Shown here in pieces: positions 9,530-18,760 of a DNA stretch of 64,000 bases. Position 1 is the stretch's first letter. Every line of letters starts with the position of its first letter. Under the pieces are notes generated by a model. That model saw only the letters and a program-made list of their open reading frames with translations. It ran no database searches and was not told the DNA's origin. The stretch is from positions 2,480,001-2,544,000 of the forward strand of contig NZ_QPER01000001.1 of the NCBI RefSeq assembly GCF_009455635.1, in the 5' to 3' direction. The position numbers and the translations under genes are program-made. The DNA is from Paraburkholderia agricolaris. GTDB taxonomy: Bacteria; Pseudomonadota; Gammaproteobacteria; Burkholderiales; Burkholderiaceae.

Positions 9530-9764
9530 CGTGCGCTCCCCAAGGCCTAGGATCTTGGGTGAAGCAGCAAGCGTGCCACGGTTTCCTATACTGTCACGGG
9601 TGGGGCGCCGCGCTGGCTGTCACGGTTTCTGGCGCGATCGCCGGCTGCGCAGCACCGGCTGCCACGGGCAGCGGCTGTAAGTCTTGCGTGATGTCGGCAA
9701 AAGATACGGCGCTGATGGACGATTCAACGGTGTGCGTTGAGCGGTGTTCGACACCCGCCGATCG

Positions 9765-11012
9765 TCATCCACCGGCCCCGGGTTCGAGTTCGACCGGCAC
9801 CGCGGCAAAGCCGCGAAACCGTACGCGTCCGCCGCGGGTCGGTTCGCCGTCGAGACGATACGCCGGAAAGCGCTGCACGAAGCGTCCAATGGCGATCCGC
9901 GCCTCGAGTCGCGCGAGCGACAAGCCCGCGCATTGGTGAATACCGAAGCCGAACGCCAGATGGCGGTTCGGATCGCGGCGGATGTCGAAGCGATCGGGCT
10001 CAGCGAACTGTTCAGGGTCGCGATTGGCCGCGCCGATGCACAGCGTGACGGGCGTCCCGCGTGGCACTGCCAGACCGCCGATCTCCGTGTCCACGGTTGC
10101 CATGCGGTTGCCCAGCTGATTCGAACTCTCGAACCGCAAACACTCTTCGACCGCCGACTCGACCAGCGACGGTTCGCGCTGTAAGGCGGCACGTTGTTCC
10201 GGCCAGTCGGTAAGCGTAACGAGACCGTTACCGATCAGATTCGTCGTTGTCTCATGACCGGCGTTCAGAATGAAAATGCAGTTTTGCAGCAGTTCCGCTT
10301 CCGATAATTGCTCACCGCCCTGCTCGCCTTGGATTAGACGCGTCAGCACATCGTGCTGCGGATCGCCGGGCTCGCGCCGACGCCGCGCCACCAGATCGCG
10401 CAAATAATCGATGAATTCGCTAACCGCGCGGTTACCGCGTTCGAGTTGCGCCTCGCTTAGCGACGGTTCAAGCGCGCCGAGTATCGCCAGCGACCAGTCG
10501 CGCAACGGTTCGCGCTCAGCGTGCGGCACATCCAGCAGATTGCCGATGACCTCGACCGGAATCGCCGACGCGAACTCGCCGATCAGATCGATCCGGCCAC
10601 GCGCCGCAGCGGCATCGAGCAAGCCGTCGACAAGACGGATCAGCCCCGGCTCCATGGCCGCGATCGCGCGCGCCGTCAGCGCGCCGGCGATCAATTTGCG
10701 CACCCGCGTGTGCCGCGGCGGATCGTTGAAGACGAGACTGGTGGTGTGATGGGCGTAAAGCGGAGAGTCGCCGTATTTCGGCTTGAATTCGACGGTCTTG
10801 TCGGAACTGAAAGTTTTCGGGTCGCGGTAGACCGCTTGCACGTCGCGAAAACGCGTCAGAAACAGTGAGCCGTCCGGCATGCGTTTGACCGGTTCATAGC
10901 TGCGCAACGCGTGGTAGACGGGGTACGGATCGGCATGGAAGGTGGGGCTCAAATGACGCAGATCGAAATCGCGTGCGAGGATGGACGCGTCACTGGCGGT
11001 CGCAGGGGGCAT
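9765..11012 (-). CDS. Cytochrome P450
   Basis: 415 residues from MPPATASDASILARDFDL; the ATG follows GGAGACA. The I-helix AGHETTT (251-257), the ExxR motif (Glu290-Arg293) and the heme loop FGFGIHQCAG with Cys361 are all present, so the enzyme looks active. It is a soluble class I bacterial P450 that needs ferredoxin and ferredoxin reductase, neither encoded next to it. It lies between ku (same strand) and serB (divergent), with no pathway neighbours, so the substrate cannot be inferred. Confidence 0.93.
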   Translation of the reverse strand: MPPATASDASILARDFDLRHLSPTFHADPYPVYHALRSYEPVKRMPDGSLFLTRFRDVQAVYRDPKTFSSDKTVEFKPKYGDSPLYAHHTTSLVFNDPPRHTRVRKLIAGALTARAIAAMEPGLIRLVDGLLDAAAARGRIDLIGEFASAIPVEVIGNLLDVPHAEREPLRDWSLAILGALEPSLSEAQLERGNRAVSEFIDYLRDLVARRRREPGDPQHDVLTRLIQGEQGGEQLSEAELLQNCIFILNAGHETTTNLIGNGLVTLTDWPEQRAALQREPSLVESAVEECLRFESSNQLGNRMATVDTEIGGLAVPRGTPVTLCIGAANRDPEQFAEPDRFDIRRDPNRHLAFGFGIHQCAGLSLARLEARIAIGRFVQRFPAYRLDGEPTRGGRVRFRGFAAVPVELEPGAGG

Positions 11013-11345
11013 GTCTTGTCTCCGTGTGGTAATCCGCCTCTTCGCAGGCGTCAATGCGTACCGTGTGCGGCTCGCCGCGCGCCTCCTGGGCGCTGCGGAA
11101 CCGGCCAAGGCCCACTCGCCTGCGGGGCATCGTTCGAAGCGCCAGTATGACGCGGCGGCTCGATGATTGCACGGTGGAATGCCTGGCGGAACACGCGATG
11201 GGCTGCCTCGCGGGTTTCCATGCCGGGCCGGCTATCCGCGCCTAACGGATAGCGCACGGGTAGCGCACCGCCGAACCGTTACAATGGCGGAATTTTCCGC
11301 GCGAACCGCGCGCCCGTCCCTTTCCGCGTCAATGCGTCGTCGTCC
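11013..11345. other. Intergenic region between P450 gene and serB
   Basis: 333 bases between divergent genes. It holds a likely -10 element for serB (11280-11285) and the P450 ribosome site at the left edge. Open frames here have non-coding composition. A short dyad-like repeat of cggatagcgcacgg/gggtagcgcacc character lies near 11247-11268. Nothing else was seen. Confidence 0.5.
11280..11285 (+). promoter_or_regulatory. Candidate -10 element of serB
   Basis: TACAAT, one mismatch from the sigma-70 consensus, 60 bases before the serB ATG. No good -35 lies 16-18 bases upstream, so confidence is limited. Confidence 0.4.
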
Positions 11346-12185
11346 ATGAACCTCGTCATCCAAAGCACCGCGCCCCTTTCCGCCGACCACCACAAAACGC
11401 TCGTCGCACTCGCGCGTGGCTCGCACGCCGCCGTCATCGACGCGAACGCGATTCGCATCGCCAACGCGAACCTTGCACAGCGCGCCGACCTCGAGGTCTA
11501 TTGCGGCACGCACCAACTGGACTACGCGTTTGTCGAACCCGGCCGCCAGCTGCGTGACTTCGGCCTCGTCGCGATGGACATGGACTCGACGCTGATCACG
11601 ATCGAATGCATCGACGAAATCGCCGACTTCTGCGGTTTGAAAGCAGAAGTTGCGGCGATTACTGAAGCGTCGATGCGCGGCGAAATCAAGGACTTCAACG
11701 AGAGCCTGACGCGCCGCGTGGCACTGCTCAAAGGACTCGACGCCGGCGCGCTCGAACGCGTTTACGACGAACGGCTGCAACTCTCGCCCGGCGCCGAACA
11801 GATGCTGGCCGGTGCGAAAGCCGCGGGATTGAAAACACTGCTGGTGTCCGGCGGATTCACGTTCTTCACCGAGAAACTGAAGACCCGGCTCGGCCTCGAT
11901 TTCACTCGCGCGAATACGCTTGAGATCGTTGATGGCAAGTTGACCGGTAACGTAACCGGCGAGATCGTCAACGCTGACGTGAAGGCACGCACGCTACGCG
12001 AGACATGCGCCGAACTGGGGATCGAACCGACGTGCGCGATTGCGATGGGTGACGGTTCGAACGATCTGAAAATGATGGCTGCCGCAGGACTTTCCGTCGC
12101 ATTCCGCGCGAAGCCGGTGGTACGCGAAGCGGCCAGTGTGGCGTTCAATTACGTTGGACTGGATGGGCTGCTGCGGTTGTTCTGA
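11346..12185 (+). CDS. serB: Phosphoserine phosphatase SerB
   Basis: 279 residues. The HAD motif I DMDST has its nucleophile at Asp78 and acid/base at Asp80. Motif II is LLVSGGFTFF and motif III/IV is AMGDGSNDLKMMAAAG. The N-terminal 70 residues form the ACT-like part usual in this family. It hydrolyses phosphoserine to serine in the last step of serine synthesis. It is transcribed alone; a 10-base-pair hairpin follows at 12198-12226. Confidence 0.93.
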   Translation: MNLVIQSTAPLSADHHKTLVALARGSHAAVIDANAIRIANANLAQRADLEVYCGTHQLDYAFVEPGRQLRDFGLVAMDMDSTLITIECIDEIADFCGLKAEVAAITEASMRGEIKDFNESLTRRVALLKGLDAGALERVYDERLQLSPGAEQMLAGAKAAGLKTLLVSGGFTFFTEKLKTRLGLDFTRANTLEIVDGKLTGNVTGEIVNADVKARTLRETCAELGIEPTCAIAMGDGSNDLKMMAAAGLSVAFRAKPVVREAASVAFNYVGLDGLLRLF

Positions 12186-12197
12186 AGCTTTGGTTTT

Positions 12198-12226
12198 GCG
12201 TTGGCCGGCGCAATGGCGGCCAACGC
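12198..12226. terminator. Hairpin after serB, no U-tract
   Basis: GCGTTGGCCG pairs perfectly with CGGCCAACGC around a 9-base loop. There is no T-run on either strand, so this is either a weak terminator or an mRNA-end stabiliser between the convergent serB and the 40-codon gene. Confidence 0.4.
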
Positions 12227-12245
12227 GGAGACGAGCGTTATTTGT

Positions 12246-12368
12246 TCAGAAACCTATTGCAAACACGCCCAGCATGTAGATCGCTGTGGCGCATATCACG
12301 ACGGTCGCCCATTTCAGAACGCGGGCGTAATTTTCGTCAGACTCCAGATACGTAAAAATTTTGTGCAT
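12246..12368 (-). CDS. Very small single-pass membrane protein (40 residues)
   Basis: A 40-codon frame beginning MHKIFTYLESDENYARV and ending MLGVFAIGF then TGA. The start follows GGGAGG at good spacing, a near-ideal ribosome site. After a charged N-terminal part (about 1-19), residues 20-38 are hydrophobic and would form one transmembrane helix. It is 50 bases downstream of the four-helix membrane protein at 12419 on the same strand, so the two probably share a transcript. I do not recognise it. A toxin-like peptide or an accessory subunit of the upstream protein are both possible. The case rests on ribosome site, composition and position. Confidence 0.6.
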   Translation of the reverse strand: MHKIFTYLESDENYARVLKWATVVICATAIYMLGVFAIGF

Positions 12369-12418
12369 GAGTGCCTCCCGTAAGTAGATCAGTATAAAAC
12401 CTACGTTATCTAGAAAAT

Positions 12419-12868
12419 CTAAATCAGGCGCACGTGTAGGATTGCAAACAAAATAGCAGCGAAGGAGGAGGTGAGAATCGAAATCCCAATCGCCACGCGC
12501 GATAACGCCCCTGCGACAAACCGTTTCTGTCTGTCATGAATGCATGTAGCCATCCGCTCGTGATGTGCATTCACGAGGGACGACATCACGATTGTCGAAC
12601 AGACGAACGCCAGCACGCAGAAGCCGGCGATAGCAAGCGCGAGAATAGCCGCCACACCACTTCCCCGCTCGAGCGCGCTCACCGCCTCATAAACCGCAGC
12701 CGCACATAGCCCGATTGCGCACCAGAACAGTTGGCCGTCTTTCACCGATGCGGCGATCAACCTCTTCGCGACGCGCCAGCGGTGCGTGGGTGCGACGAGC
12801 GCCAGCGTAAAGATCGGGGCGACAATCGGCACGCCAAGATTCAGCAACATCCAGAAAAATAGATTCAT
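12419..12868 (-). CDS. Four-helix membrane protein of unknown function
   Basis: 149 residues with hydrophobic segments at roughly 4-24, 47-66, 72-95 and 122-147. A short charged loop HHERMATCIHDRQKRFVAG separates helices 3 and 4. There is no enzymatic motif. The start follows GGTGAG. The local DNA is somewhat less GC-rich and codon use less biased than in the neighbouring core genes, which could mean recent acquisition or weak expression. It is upstream of the 40-residue membrane protein. Its function is unknown. Confidence 0.6.
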   Translation of the reverse strand: MNLFFWMLLNLGVPIVAPIFTLALVAPTHRWRVAKRLIAASVKDGQLFWCAIGLCAAAVYEAVSALERGSGVAAILALAIAGFCVLAFVCSTIVMSSLVNAHHERMATCIHDRQKRFVAGALSRVAIGISILTSSFAAILFAILHVRLI

Positions 12869-12982
12869 CGAAACTCACCATCGTGCGATATTCGTTAGTC
12901 ACGGTACGCACCATCGTAGCGTCGAGATCTGGCATCGACCATTCGGCCGAATGGTTAGGCTTACTGGTTATCTCGACAAACT

Positions 12983-13016
12983 AAAAAGCCCATCGGGAAC
13001 CGGTCCCGATGGGCTT
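12983..13016 (-). terminator. Intrinsic terminator of metC
   Basis: On the minus strand AAGCCCATCGGGA pairs with TCCCGATGGGCTT around a short loop and is followed by TTTTTAG. It lies 38 bases after the metC stop. Confidence 0.9.
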
Positions 13017-13053
13017 ACTCAAGCTTCAGCAATCAGCCTCGCAGCTCAGATAC

Positions 13054-14238
13054 TTACCCCAGGGCCACCAGACACTGTTCGATATCCGCGCGCAAATCGG
13101 CCTCTTCTTCCAGACCGATATAGAAGCGCACCAACGTACCGCGATACGGCCATTGCCCTTCCGTGCGCATCGAGGCGACCTCATACGGCATCGCAAGACT
13201 GTGCGCGCCGCCCCAGCTCCAGCCCAGCGAAAACAGTTCGAGCGACTCGCAGAACGTGTCGATTTGCGCCGCGCTATACCGTGCGTCGAACACCACGGAG
13301 AACAACCCGCCCGCGCCGGTAAAGTCGCGTTTGAAAAACTCATGCCCCGGACAGTCGGGCAAGGCCGGATGCAAAACTGCGGCAATTTCCGGGCGTGTCT
13401 TCAGCCATCTGGCCAATTCAAGCGCCGCCCGGTCATGCTGCTCGAAACGCAATCGCATGGTCGGCAGACTGCGCAAAATAAGCGAGCAATCATCCGACGA
13501 CACACCGATACCCGTGCGCATGCGCGCGGCCTTCAGCTTCAGATGCAACTCGCGATCGACGGTGATCGTCGCGCCCATCAGCACGTCGCCGCCGCCTGAC
13601 TGGTACTTGGTCAAGGCCTGCACCGAGATATCGACGCCGTGGTCGAACGGCCGGAAACCGAGTCCCGCCGACCAGGTGTTGTCGATCGCCGTGACGACGT
13701 TGCGCGCACGTGCAGCGGCGGTAATCGCCGGCACATCGGGCACTTCCATCGTGACCGACCCGGGTGCTTCCAGCCAGATCAAACGCGTATTCGGCTGGAT
13801 CAGATCCGCGATCCCCGCGCCGATCATCGGATCGTAGTAGCGCGCGGTGATGCCGAAATCGCGCGCCAGCCAGTCGCCGTGGTCGCGGTTCGGCGAGTAC
13901 ACGTTATCGGGAATCAGCACGTCGTCGCCGGCCTTCAAGAGACCGAAGTACACGTTCGAAATCGACGACAGCCCCGATGGCTGCAACAGCGCGTGATTAC
14001 CGCCTTCGATCGTGGCAAGGCGCTGCGCCAGCGCCAGCGAGGTGGGCGTGGCGTGCAGGCCATAGCGCCATTGCGCGTCGTTTTTCCAGTCGAGCGCGCG
14101 CATCGTCGCGAGATCGGGGAACACGACCGTCGAAGCACGCGTAACCGGCATCGAAAAAGATTCGAAACCCGGCGTGAGTTGATCTTCGGCACGCACGACA
14201 CGGGTTTGCAGGCTGCGTTTGAGTTTGGATTGAGTCAT
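13054..14238 (-). CDS. metC: Cystathionine beta-lyase
   Basis: 394 residues from MTQSKLKRSLQTRV, a fold-type I PLP enzyme of the Cys/Met metabolism family. Landmarks are the N-terminal VYFGLLKAGDDVLIPDNVYSP (substrate/PLP region), IDNTWSAGLGFRPFDHG, and SVQALTKYQSGGGDVLMG with the PLP Lys in LTKY. The C-terminal FSLGWSWGGAHSLAMP is typical of MetC rather than MetB. It cleaves cystathionine to homocysteine, pyruvate and ammonia. An upstream in-frame ATG at 14256 would add six residues and overlap the preceding gene; I prefer 14238. Confidence 0.9.
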   Translation of the reverse strand: MTQSKLKRSLQTRVVRAEDQLTPGFESFSMPVTRASTVVFPDLATMRALDWKNDAQWRYGLHATPTSLALAQRLATIEGGNHALLQPSGLSSISNVYFGLLKAGDDVLIPDNVYSPNRDHGDWLARDFGITARYYDPMIGAGIADLIQPNTRLIWLEAPGSVTMEVPDVPAITAAARARNVVTAIDNTWSAGLGFRPFDHGVDISVQALTKYQSGGGDVLMGATITVDRELHLKLKAARMRTGIGVSSDDCSLILRSLPTMRLRFEQHDRAALELARWLKTRPEIAAVLHPALPDCPGHEFFKRDFTGAGGLFSVVFDARYSAAQIDTFCESLELFSLGWSWGGAHSLAMPYEVASMRTEGQWPYRGTLVRFYIGLEEEADLRADIEQCLVALG

Positions 14239-14252
14239 GGTGTAAATAGGCC

Positions 14253-14879
14253 TCACTCGCCGGTTTGCAGATTGCTAACCCCGCCGACGGCGTGAGCGCT
14301 ACTCGCCGCCGGAGCGGGTGCCGCGGCACTGCTGGCATGCGGTGCGAGCGCCGCACCGGCGCCCGCTGAAGCGGCCGGCACGGCCTGCCCGGCTGCCAAT
14401 GGTTTCAGATCGAACGGCTGCGGGTCGGAATCGTCGACGTTCATCCGGTCGCCCGACACCGAACCGTCGGCGGCAAACTTGCCCACCCAGTTTCCGGTGA
14501 TATGCGTGCCATCGTTCGATTCCTCGACTTCGAGCGTATCGCCATCGCGGTCGCCCGCGATCAGGATCACCTCGCCGGTATCGGTGTATTGATACTCGCC
14601 ATGCACGCCAGCGGGGTCGTCGGTTTTCGCGCCGAGCCGCAACACGATCTGCCGCTTGCCCAGCGTGCCAACGTAGCGCGGAAACTTCGCGAATTCGGGG
14701 CTTGGCTTGAGCGGCAACTGAATCGGCGGCGGTGCCGCCAGTTCCTTCACCGCGTCGCTTTGCGCCCATGCCTGCGCGGGCAGCATTGCCCCGGCGCCGG
14801 CACACAGCAGCGCGACCGCGCTCAATACGGCCCAACCGCGCCGACGCATCGCACCCTTCATCGCTTTTGATTCCTGCAT
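14253..14879 (-). CDS. Exported protein of unknown function
   Basis: 208 residues; the ATG at 14879 follows AAGGA. The N-terminus has basic residues, then VLSAVALLCAGAGAMLPAQAWA, a Sec signal peptide. The middle (about 65-150) has alternating beta-type blocks (YVGTLGKRQIVLRLG, GVHGEYQYTDTGEVILIAG, HITGNWVGKFAADGSVSGD) of the kind found in small exported beta-barrel domains. The C-terminal 55 residues are Ala/Pro/Ser-rich and probably disordered. It ends 14 bases before metC on the same strand and is probably cotranscribed with it. I cannot assign a function. Confidence 0.65.
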   Translation of the reverse strand: MQESKAMKGAMRRRGWAVLSAVALLCAGAGAMLPAQAWAQSDAVKELAAPPPIQLPLKPSPEFAKFPRYVGTLGKRQIVLRLGAKTDDPAGVHGEYQYTDTGEVILIAGDRDGDTLEVEESNDGTHITGNWVGKFAADGSVSGDRMNVDDSDPQPFDLKPLAAGQAVPAASAGAGAALAPHASSAAAPAPAASSAHAVGGVSNLQTGE

Positions 14880-14990
14880 CCGTTCATTCCTTGTTGCACG
14901 ATACTGCTCGATGCCCAGTTTGTTACCCGCTCAATGCCGGACCTCGTTCAACAGGGGGAATCAGCGCACTGCCCCACCCCTGCCCCTGCT

Positions 14991-16175
14991 TCAGATCCGT
15001 TCGAAGATCGCAGCGATGCCCTGCCCGCCGCCGATACACATCGTCACCAGCGCATAGCGGCCGCCAATCCGCTGCAATTCATACAGCGCCTTGACGGTAA
15101 TCAACGCGCCGGTCGCGCCGATCGGGTGGCCAAGCGAAATACCCGAGCCGTTCGGATTGACCCTGGCCGGATCGAGGCCAAGCTCCTTGCTGACCGCGCA
15201 TGCCTGAGCGGCAAACGCTTCATTCGCTTCGATCACATCGAGATCGGCAACCGTCAGGCCGGCGCGCTCGAGCGCCTTGCGTGTTGCCGGCACCGGACCG
15301 ATACCCATGTATGCCGGATCGACGCCTGCATGAGCGTACGAAACCAGCCGTGCCAGCGGCTTGATGCCGCGCTTCTCAGCGACGCTACGCTCCATCAGCA
15401 CGACCGCGGCGGCGGCGTCGTTGATGCCCGACGCGTTGCCGGCCGTCACCGTGCCGTTTTCCTTCGCGAACACCGGCTTCAACTTGGAGAAGTCTTCTGC
15501 CGTCGCGTTCATGCGCGTGTGTTCGTCGGTATCGAACACGACGTCGCCCTTCTTCGAGGGAATCGTGATCGGCAGGATCTGGTCCTTGAAGTAGCCGCTG
15601 GTAATCGCATTGGCCGCACGGCGATGCGATTCGAGCGCAAGCGCGTCCTGCGTTTCACGCGAGATTTCGTATTTGCGCGCGACGTTCTCAGCGGTCACAC
15701 CCATGTGGATCGACTGGAACGGGTCGTTCAGCGCGCCGACCATCATGTCGACGAGGCGCGCATCGCCCATGCGCTGACCGAAACGCGCAGCCGGCATCGA
15801 GTACGGCGCGCGGCTCATGTTTTCCGCTCCGCCGCCGAGCGCAATGTCGGCATCGCCGAGCAGCACGCTTTGCGCGGCCGAGACGATGGCCTGCAAGCCC
15901 GAACCGCACAGGCGGTTGACCGTCAATGCGGGGGCATGTTGCGCAACGCCGCCGTTGATCGCCGCCACGCGGGCCAGATACATGTCTTTCGGTTCGGTAT
16001 GCACGACGTTGCCGAACACCACGTGGCCAACTTCGTCACCCGACACGTTCGCGCGCGCCAGCGCTTCACGCACGACGCGTGCGCCAAGGTCCGTTGGCGG
16101 AAAATCCTTCAGACTGCCGCCAAAACCGCCGATTGCCGTACGCACACCGCTTACCACCACTACGTCCCGTTGCAT
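14991..16175 (-). CDS. bktB: Beta-ketothiolase BktB
   Basis: 394 residues, the same length as Cupriavidus BktB, with near-identical landmarks as I recall them: [12 protein letters not shown] at the start, [16 protein letters not shown] with catalytic Cys90, [29 protein letters not shown] (catalytic His) and [15 protein letters not shown] at the end. It condenses acyl-CoA with acetyl-CoA; BktB-type enzymes accept propionyl-CoA and so feed hydroxyvalerate into PHA. It lies about 5 kb from the pha cluster. The start follows GGAG. Confidence 0.88.
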   Translation of the reverse strand: MQRDVVVVSGVRTAIGGFGGSLKDFPPTDLGARVVREALARANVSGDEVGHVVFGNVVHTEPKDMYLARVAAINGGVAQHAPALTVNRLCGSGLQAIVSAAQSVLLGDADIALGGGAENMSRAPYSMPAARFGQRMGDARLVDMMVGALNDPFQSIHMGVTAENVARKYEISRETQDALALESHRRAANAITSGYFKDQILPITIPSKKGDVVFDTDEHTRMNATAEDFSKLKPVFAKENGTVTAGNASGINDAAAAVVLMERSVAEKRGIKPLARLVSYAHAGVDPAYMGIGPVPATRKALERAGLTVADLDVIEANEAFAAQACAVSKELGLDPARVNPNGSGISLGHPIGATGALITVKALYELQRIGGRYALVTMCIGGGQGIAAIFERI

Positions 16176-16252
16176 CGCTCGCTCCTCTCTTTAGTCTCTG
16201 AAGATGATCTTGCCTTGCCGGGCTGCGGGGCGCGCCTCGCAGCGCATCGCTG

Positions 16253-17233
16253 TCAGCCGGCCAGGATGTGTTCGACTGTGGCCCGCAAAGGGATCGGCGC
16301 GACCGCGCCGTAACCTTGCGTGGACAGTGCAGCGGCGACGTTCGCATAACGCGCCGCCTGAAAAGGATCGTCGCCCGCGACGATGCGCGCGACGAACGCG
16401 CCGCCGAAACAGTCGCCGGCGCCGGTCGCATCGACCGCGTTGACGACGTGGCCCGGCACGACGCGCCGCTCATCGGGCGTGGCAATGTACGAACCTTCCC
16501 TGCCAAGCTTGAGTGCCACGACGCGCGGACCGTGCGACAGCAAAAAATCGACGATTTCGTCACGGCCGGTCAGGCCGGTGAGTTCAGTCACATCGTCCCA
16601 GCTCGGCAGGCAGATGTCGGTTTGACGAATCGCCTCGAGCATCACCGCGCGCGCTCGGGCGAGCGGCCAAAGCTTCAGGCGCAGGTTGGTGTCGAAACTC
16701 ACGCGCACACCGTTTGCCCGCGCGTGCTCGATCGCCGCGAACGCTGCGTCGCACGCGCTCACACTGATCGCGAGACTGATGCCGGACAAATGGATGACTT
16801 TGGCCGCGGCGATCGCGTCGAGCGGCAAATCGTGCGGCGCGTAGCGGCTCGCGGCCGACCCCGCGCGCAGATAGTCGAACGCATGGCCTGCGGGACCGTG
16901 CGAGACGAAATAGACCCCGGTGGACGCATGCGGATCGACGCGCACCAGCGACGTGTCAACCTGTTCGCGTTCCCACAGATCGACCAGCAGACGCCCAAAA
17001 TGGTCGCTGCCGACGGCCGACACGAAACCCGTCTTCGCGCCCTGCCGTGCTGCCGCGATGCAGAAGTTCGACGTATCGCCGCCGAATCCTTGCAGATAGT
17101 TCGGCTGATCTTTAGCCGACTGATTGAATTCGATCATCGCCTCGCCGAGCGCGAGGACTTCTGGAGGCAGGCTTACCGGGGGCCGGTTGTCCGGAGACCG
17201 GCCATCCGGCGTGCGGGCCATACTCATCGTCAT
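16253..17233 (-). CDS. kdgK: PfkB-family sugar kinase, probably 2-keto-3-deoxygluconate kinase
   Basis: 326 residues of the ribokinase/PfkB family. Landmarks are ALGEAMIEFNQ near the N-terminus, GGDTSNFCIAAARQG (sugar site) and VNAVDATGAGDCFGGAFVA (anion hole and catalytic Asp). The opening and the YLQGFGGDTSN signature match 2-dehydro-3-deoxygluconokinases of the Entner-Doudoroff type. The start ATG lies 3 bases after the rimO stop with GAGG at good spacing; two further in-frame ATGs follow within 12 bases. It is cotranscribed with rimO although unrelated in function. Confidence 0.82.
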   Translation of the reverse strand: MTMSMARTPDGRSPDNRPPVSLPPEVLALGEAMIEFNQSAKDQPNYLQGFGGDTSNFCIAAARQGAKTGFVSAVGSDHFGRLLVDLWEREQVDTSLVRVDPHASTGVYFVSHGPAGHAFDYLRAGSAASRYAPHDLPLDAIAAAKVIHLSGISLAISVSACDAAFAAIEHARANGVRVSFDTNLRLKLWPLARARAVMLEAIRQTDICLPSWDDVTELTGLTGRDEIVDFLLSHGPRVVALKLGREGSYIATPDERRVVPGHVVNAVDATGAGDCFGGAFVARIVAGDDPFQAARYANVAAALSTQGYGAVAPIPLRATVEHILAG

Positions 17234-17236
17234 TGC

Positions 17237-18628
17237 TTAGACCTCGCCCCACAGATCGTGGCCATCGGCACCGGTGATCTTCACCGAGACGAAATCGCCG
17301 ACCTTGTAACGTTTGGACGCCTTGGTGGTCGGCGCGATGTACACGACACCGTCGATCTCGGGCGCATCCGCCGCCGTACGGCCGATGCCGCCGTCGGCAT
17401 TGATTTCGTCGACCAGCACTTTCAGCGTCTTGCCAACCTTCTTCGCGATCCGTTTGGCCGACACTTCTTCGGCCACTTCCATGAAACGCGCGCGACGTTC
17501 TTCACGCACTTCATCGGGCAACGCGCCGTCGAGTTCGTTGGCGCTCGCGCCTTCGACCGGCGAGTAAGCGAAACAGCCCACCCGATCCAGTTCCGCCTCG
17601 CGAATGAAATCGAGCAGCGTCTGGAATTGCTCCTCGGTCTCACCCGGGAAGCCGGCGATAAACGTGCTGCGGATCGTCAGATCGGGACACATTTCGCGCC
17701 ACGCCTTTACGCGCTCCATCACCTTTTCGGCGTTCGCCGGGCGCTTCATGCGCTTCAACACTTCCGGATGCGCGTGCTGGAACGGTACGTCCAGATACGG
17801 CAGCACGTGGCCCTTGAACGGACCTTCAGCCATCAGCGGAATGACTTCATCGACGCTCGGATACGGATACACATAGTGCAAGCGCACCCATGCGCCGTAT
17901 TGCGCCGCGAGTTCGCCCAACGCGGCCACCAGATCGGTCATGCGCGTCTTGATCGGCTTGCCGTTCCAGAAACCGGTGCGGTACTTGACGTCGACACCGT
18001 ACGCGCTCGTGTCCTGCGAAATCACCAGCAGTTCCTTCACGCCGGACTTGAACAGGTTCTCCGCTTCGAGCATCACGTCGGCGACCGGGCGCGACACGAG
18101 GTCGCCGCGCATCGACGGGATGATGCAAAACGTACAGCGGTGGTTACAGCCTTCGGAAATCTTCAGGTACGCGTAGTGGCGCGGCGTGAGCTTTACGCCG
18201 GCGGCCGGCACCAGATCGATGAACGGATCGTGCGGCTTCGGCAAATGGTTGTGCACTGCCTGCATCACTTCGCCGAGCGCGTGCGGACCGGTCACGGCCA
18301 GCACCTTCGGATGCACTTCTTCGATCAGGTTCGAGCCGCTCGCGCTCTGCTTTGCACCGAGGCAGCCGGTAACGATCACCTTGCCGTTTTCGCTAAGCGC
18401 CTCGCCGATCGCGTCGAGGCTTTCCTGCACCGCTTCGTCGATGAAGCCGCAGGTGTTGACGACGACGAGATCCGCGCCGTCGTACGTGCCGGAGATCTCG
18501 TAACCCTCGGCGCGCAACTGCGTGATGATCTGTTCGGAATCGACTAAAGCCTTAGGACAGCCGAGGCTGACGAATCCGACCTTCGGAGTAGAAGGCGTCG
18601 GCACGGCGGGGGAAATGGTCTGCGACAT
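17237..18628 (-). CDS. rimO: Ribosomal protein S12 methylthiotransferase RimO
   Basis: 463 residues from [15 protein letters not shown]. The methylthiotransferase domain carries Cys24, Cys60 and Cys89 for one [4Fe-4S] cluster; the radical-SAM motif CNHRCTFC supplies Cys161, Cys165 and Cys168 for the second; a TRAM domain closes the protein. It adds a methylthio group to Asp88 of S12. The domain order and length fit RimO rather than MiaB ([29 protein letters not shown]). Its 5' end and upstream DNA have a decayed duplicate at 19834-20080, on the other side of dusC. Confidence 0.95.
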   Translation of the reverse strand: MSQTISPAVPTPSTPKVGFVSLGCPKALVDSEQIITQLRAEGYEISGTYDGADLVVVNTCGFIDEAVQESLDAIGEALSENGKVIVTGCLGAKQSASGSNLIEEVHPKVLAVTGPHALGEVMQAVHNHLPKPHDPFIDLVPAAGVKLTPRHYAYLKISEGCNHRCTFCIIPSMRGDLVSRPVADVMLEAENLFKSGVKELLVISQDTSAYGVDVKYRTGFWNGKPIKTRMTDLVAALGELAAQYGAWVRLHYVYPYPSVDEVIPLMAEGPFKGHVLPYLDVPFQHAHPEVLKRMKRPANAEKVMERVKAWREMCPDLTIRSTFIAGFPGETEEQFQTLLDFIREAELDRVGCFAYSPVEGASANELDGALPDEVREERRARFMEVAEEVSAKRIAKKVGKTLKVLVDEINADGGIGRTAADAPEIDGVVYIAPTTKASKRYKVGDFVSVKITGADGHDLWGEV

Positions 18629-18760
18629 AGGTGGGTCCGGCGTATAGCGGTAACGACAAATGGGGACGGTGCGGCAAGGCTGAGGGTCCAATGGCCATCA
18701 AGACCACAGCCCGGACAGCGTCCCGCGCACGCAACCCTTTATTGTACCGCGCCGACGACC
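18541..18760 (-). repeat. Parent copy of a diverged direct duplication (rimO 5' end and upstream DNA)
   Basis: This block, the first 30 codons of rimO plus upstream DNA to about 18760, resembles 19834-20080. Shared anchors are the SVSLG/FVSLG coding end, the start codon region (gcgacat), and gcgcacgcaacc followed by attgtaccgcg, which is 18725-18751 here and 20046-20072 in the other copy. Insertions of roughly 30 bases separate the anchors. Confidence 0.75.

Noticed and set aside
8522..9550. A 342-codon plus-strand frame over ku
   Set aside because: It mirrors ku, which has clear family motifs; the antisense translation shows none.
16268..18547. A 759-codon open frame on the plus strand
   Set aside because: It is antisense to kdgK and rimO, crosses two real genes, and has the His/Arg/Asp-rich composition of reverse-strand frames in GC-rich DNA.
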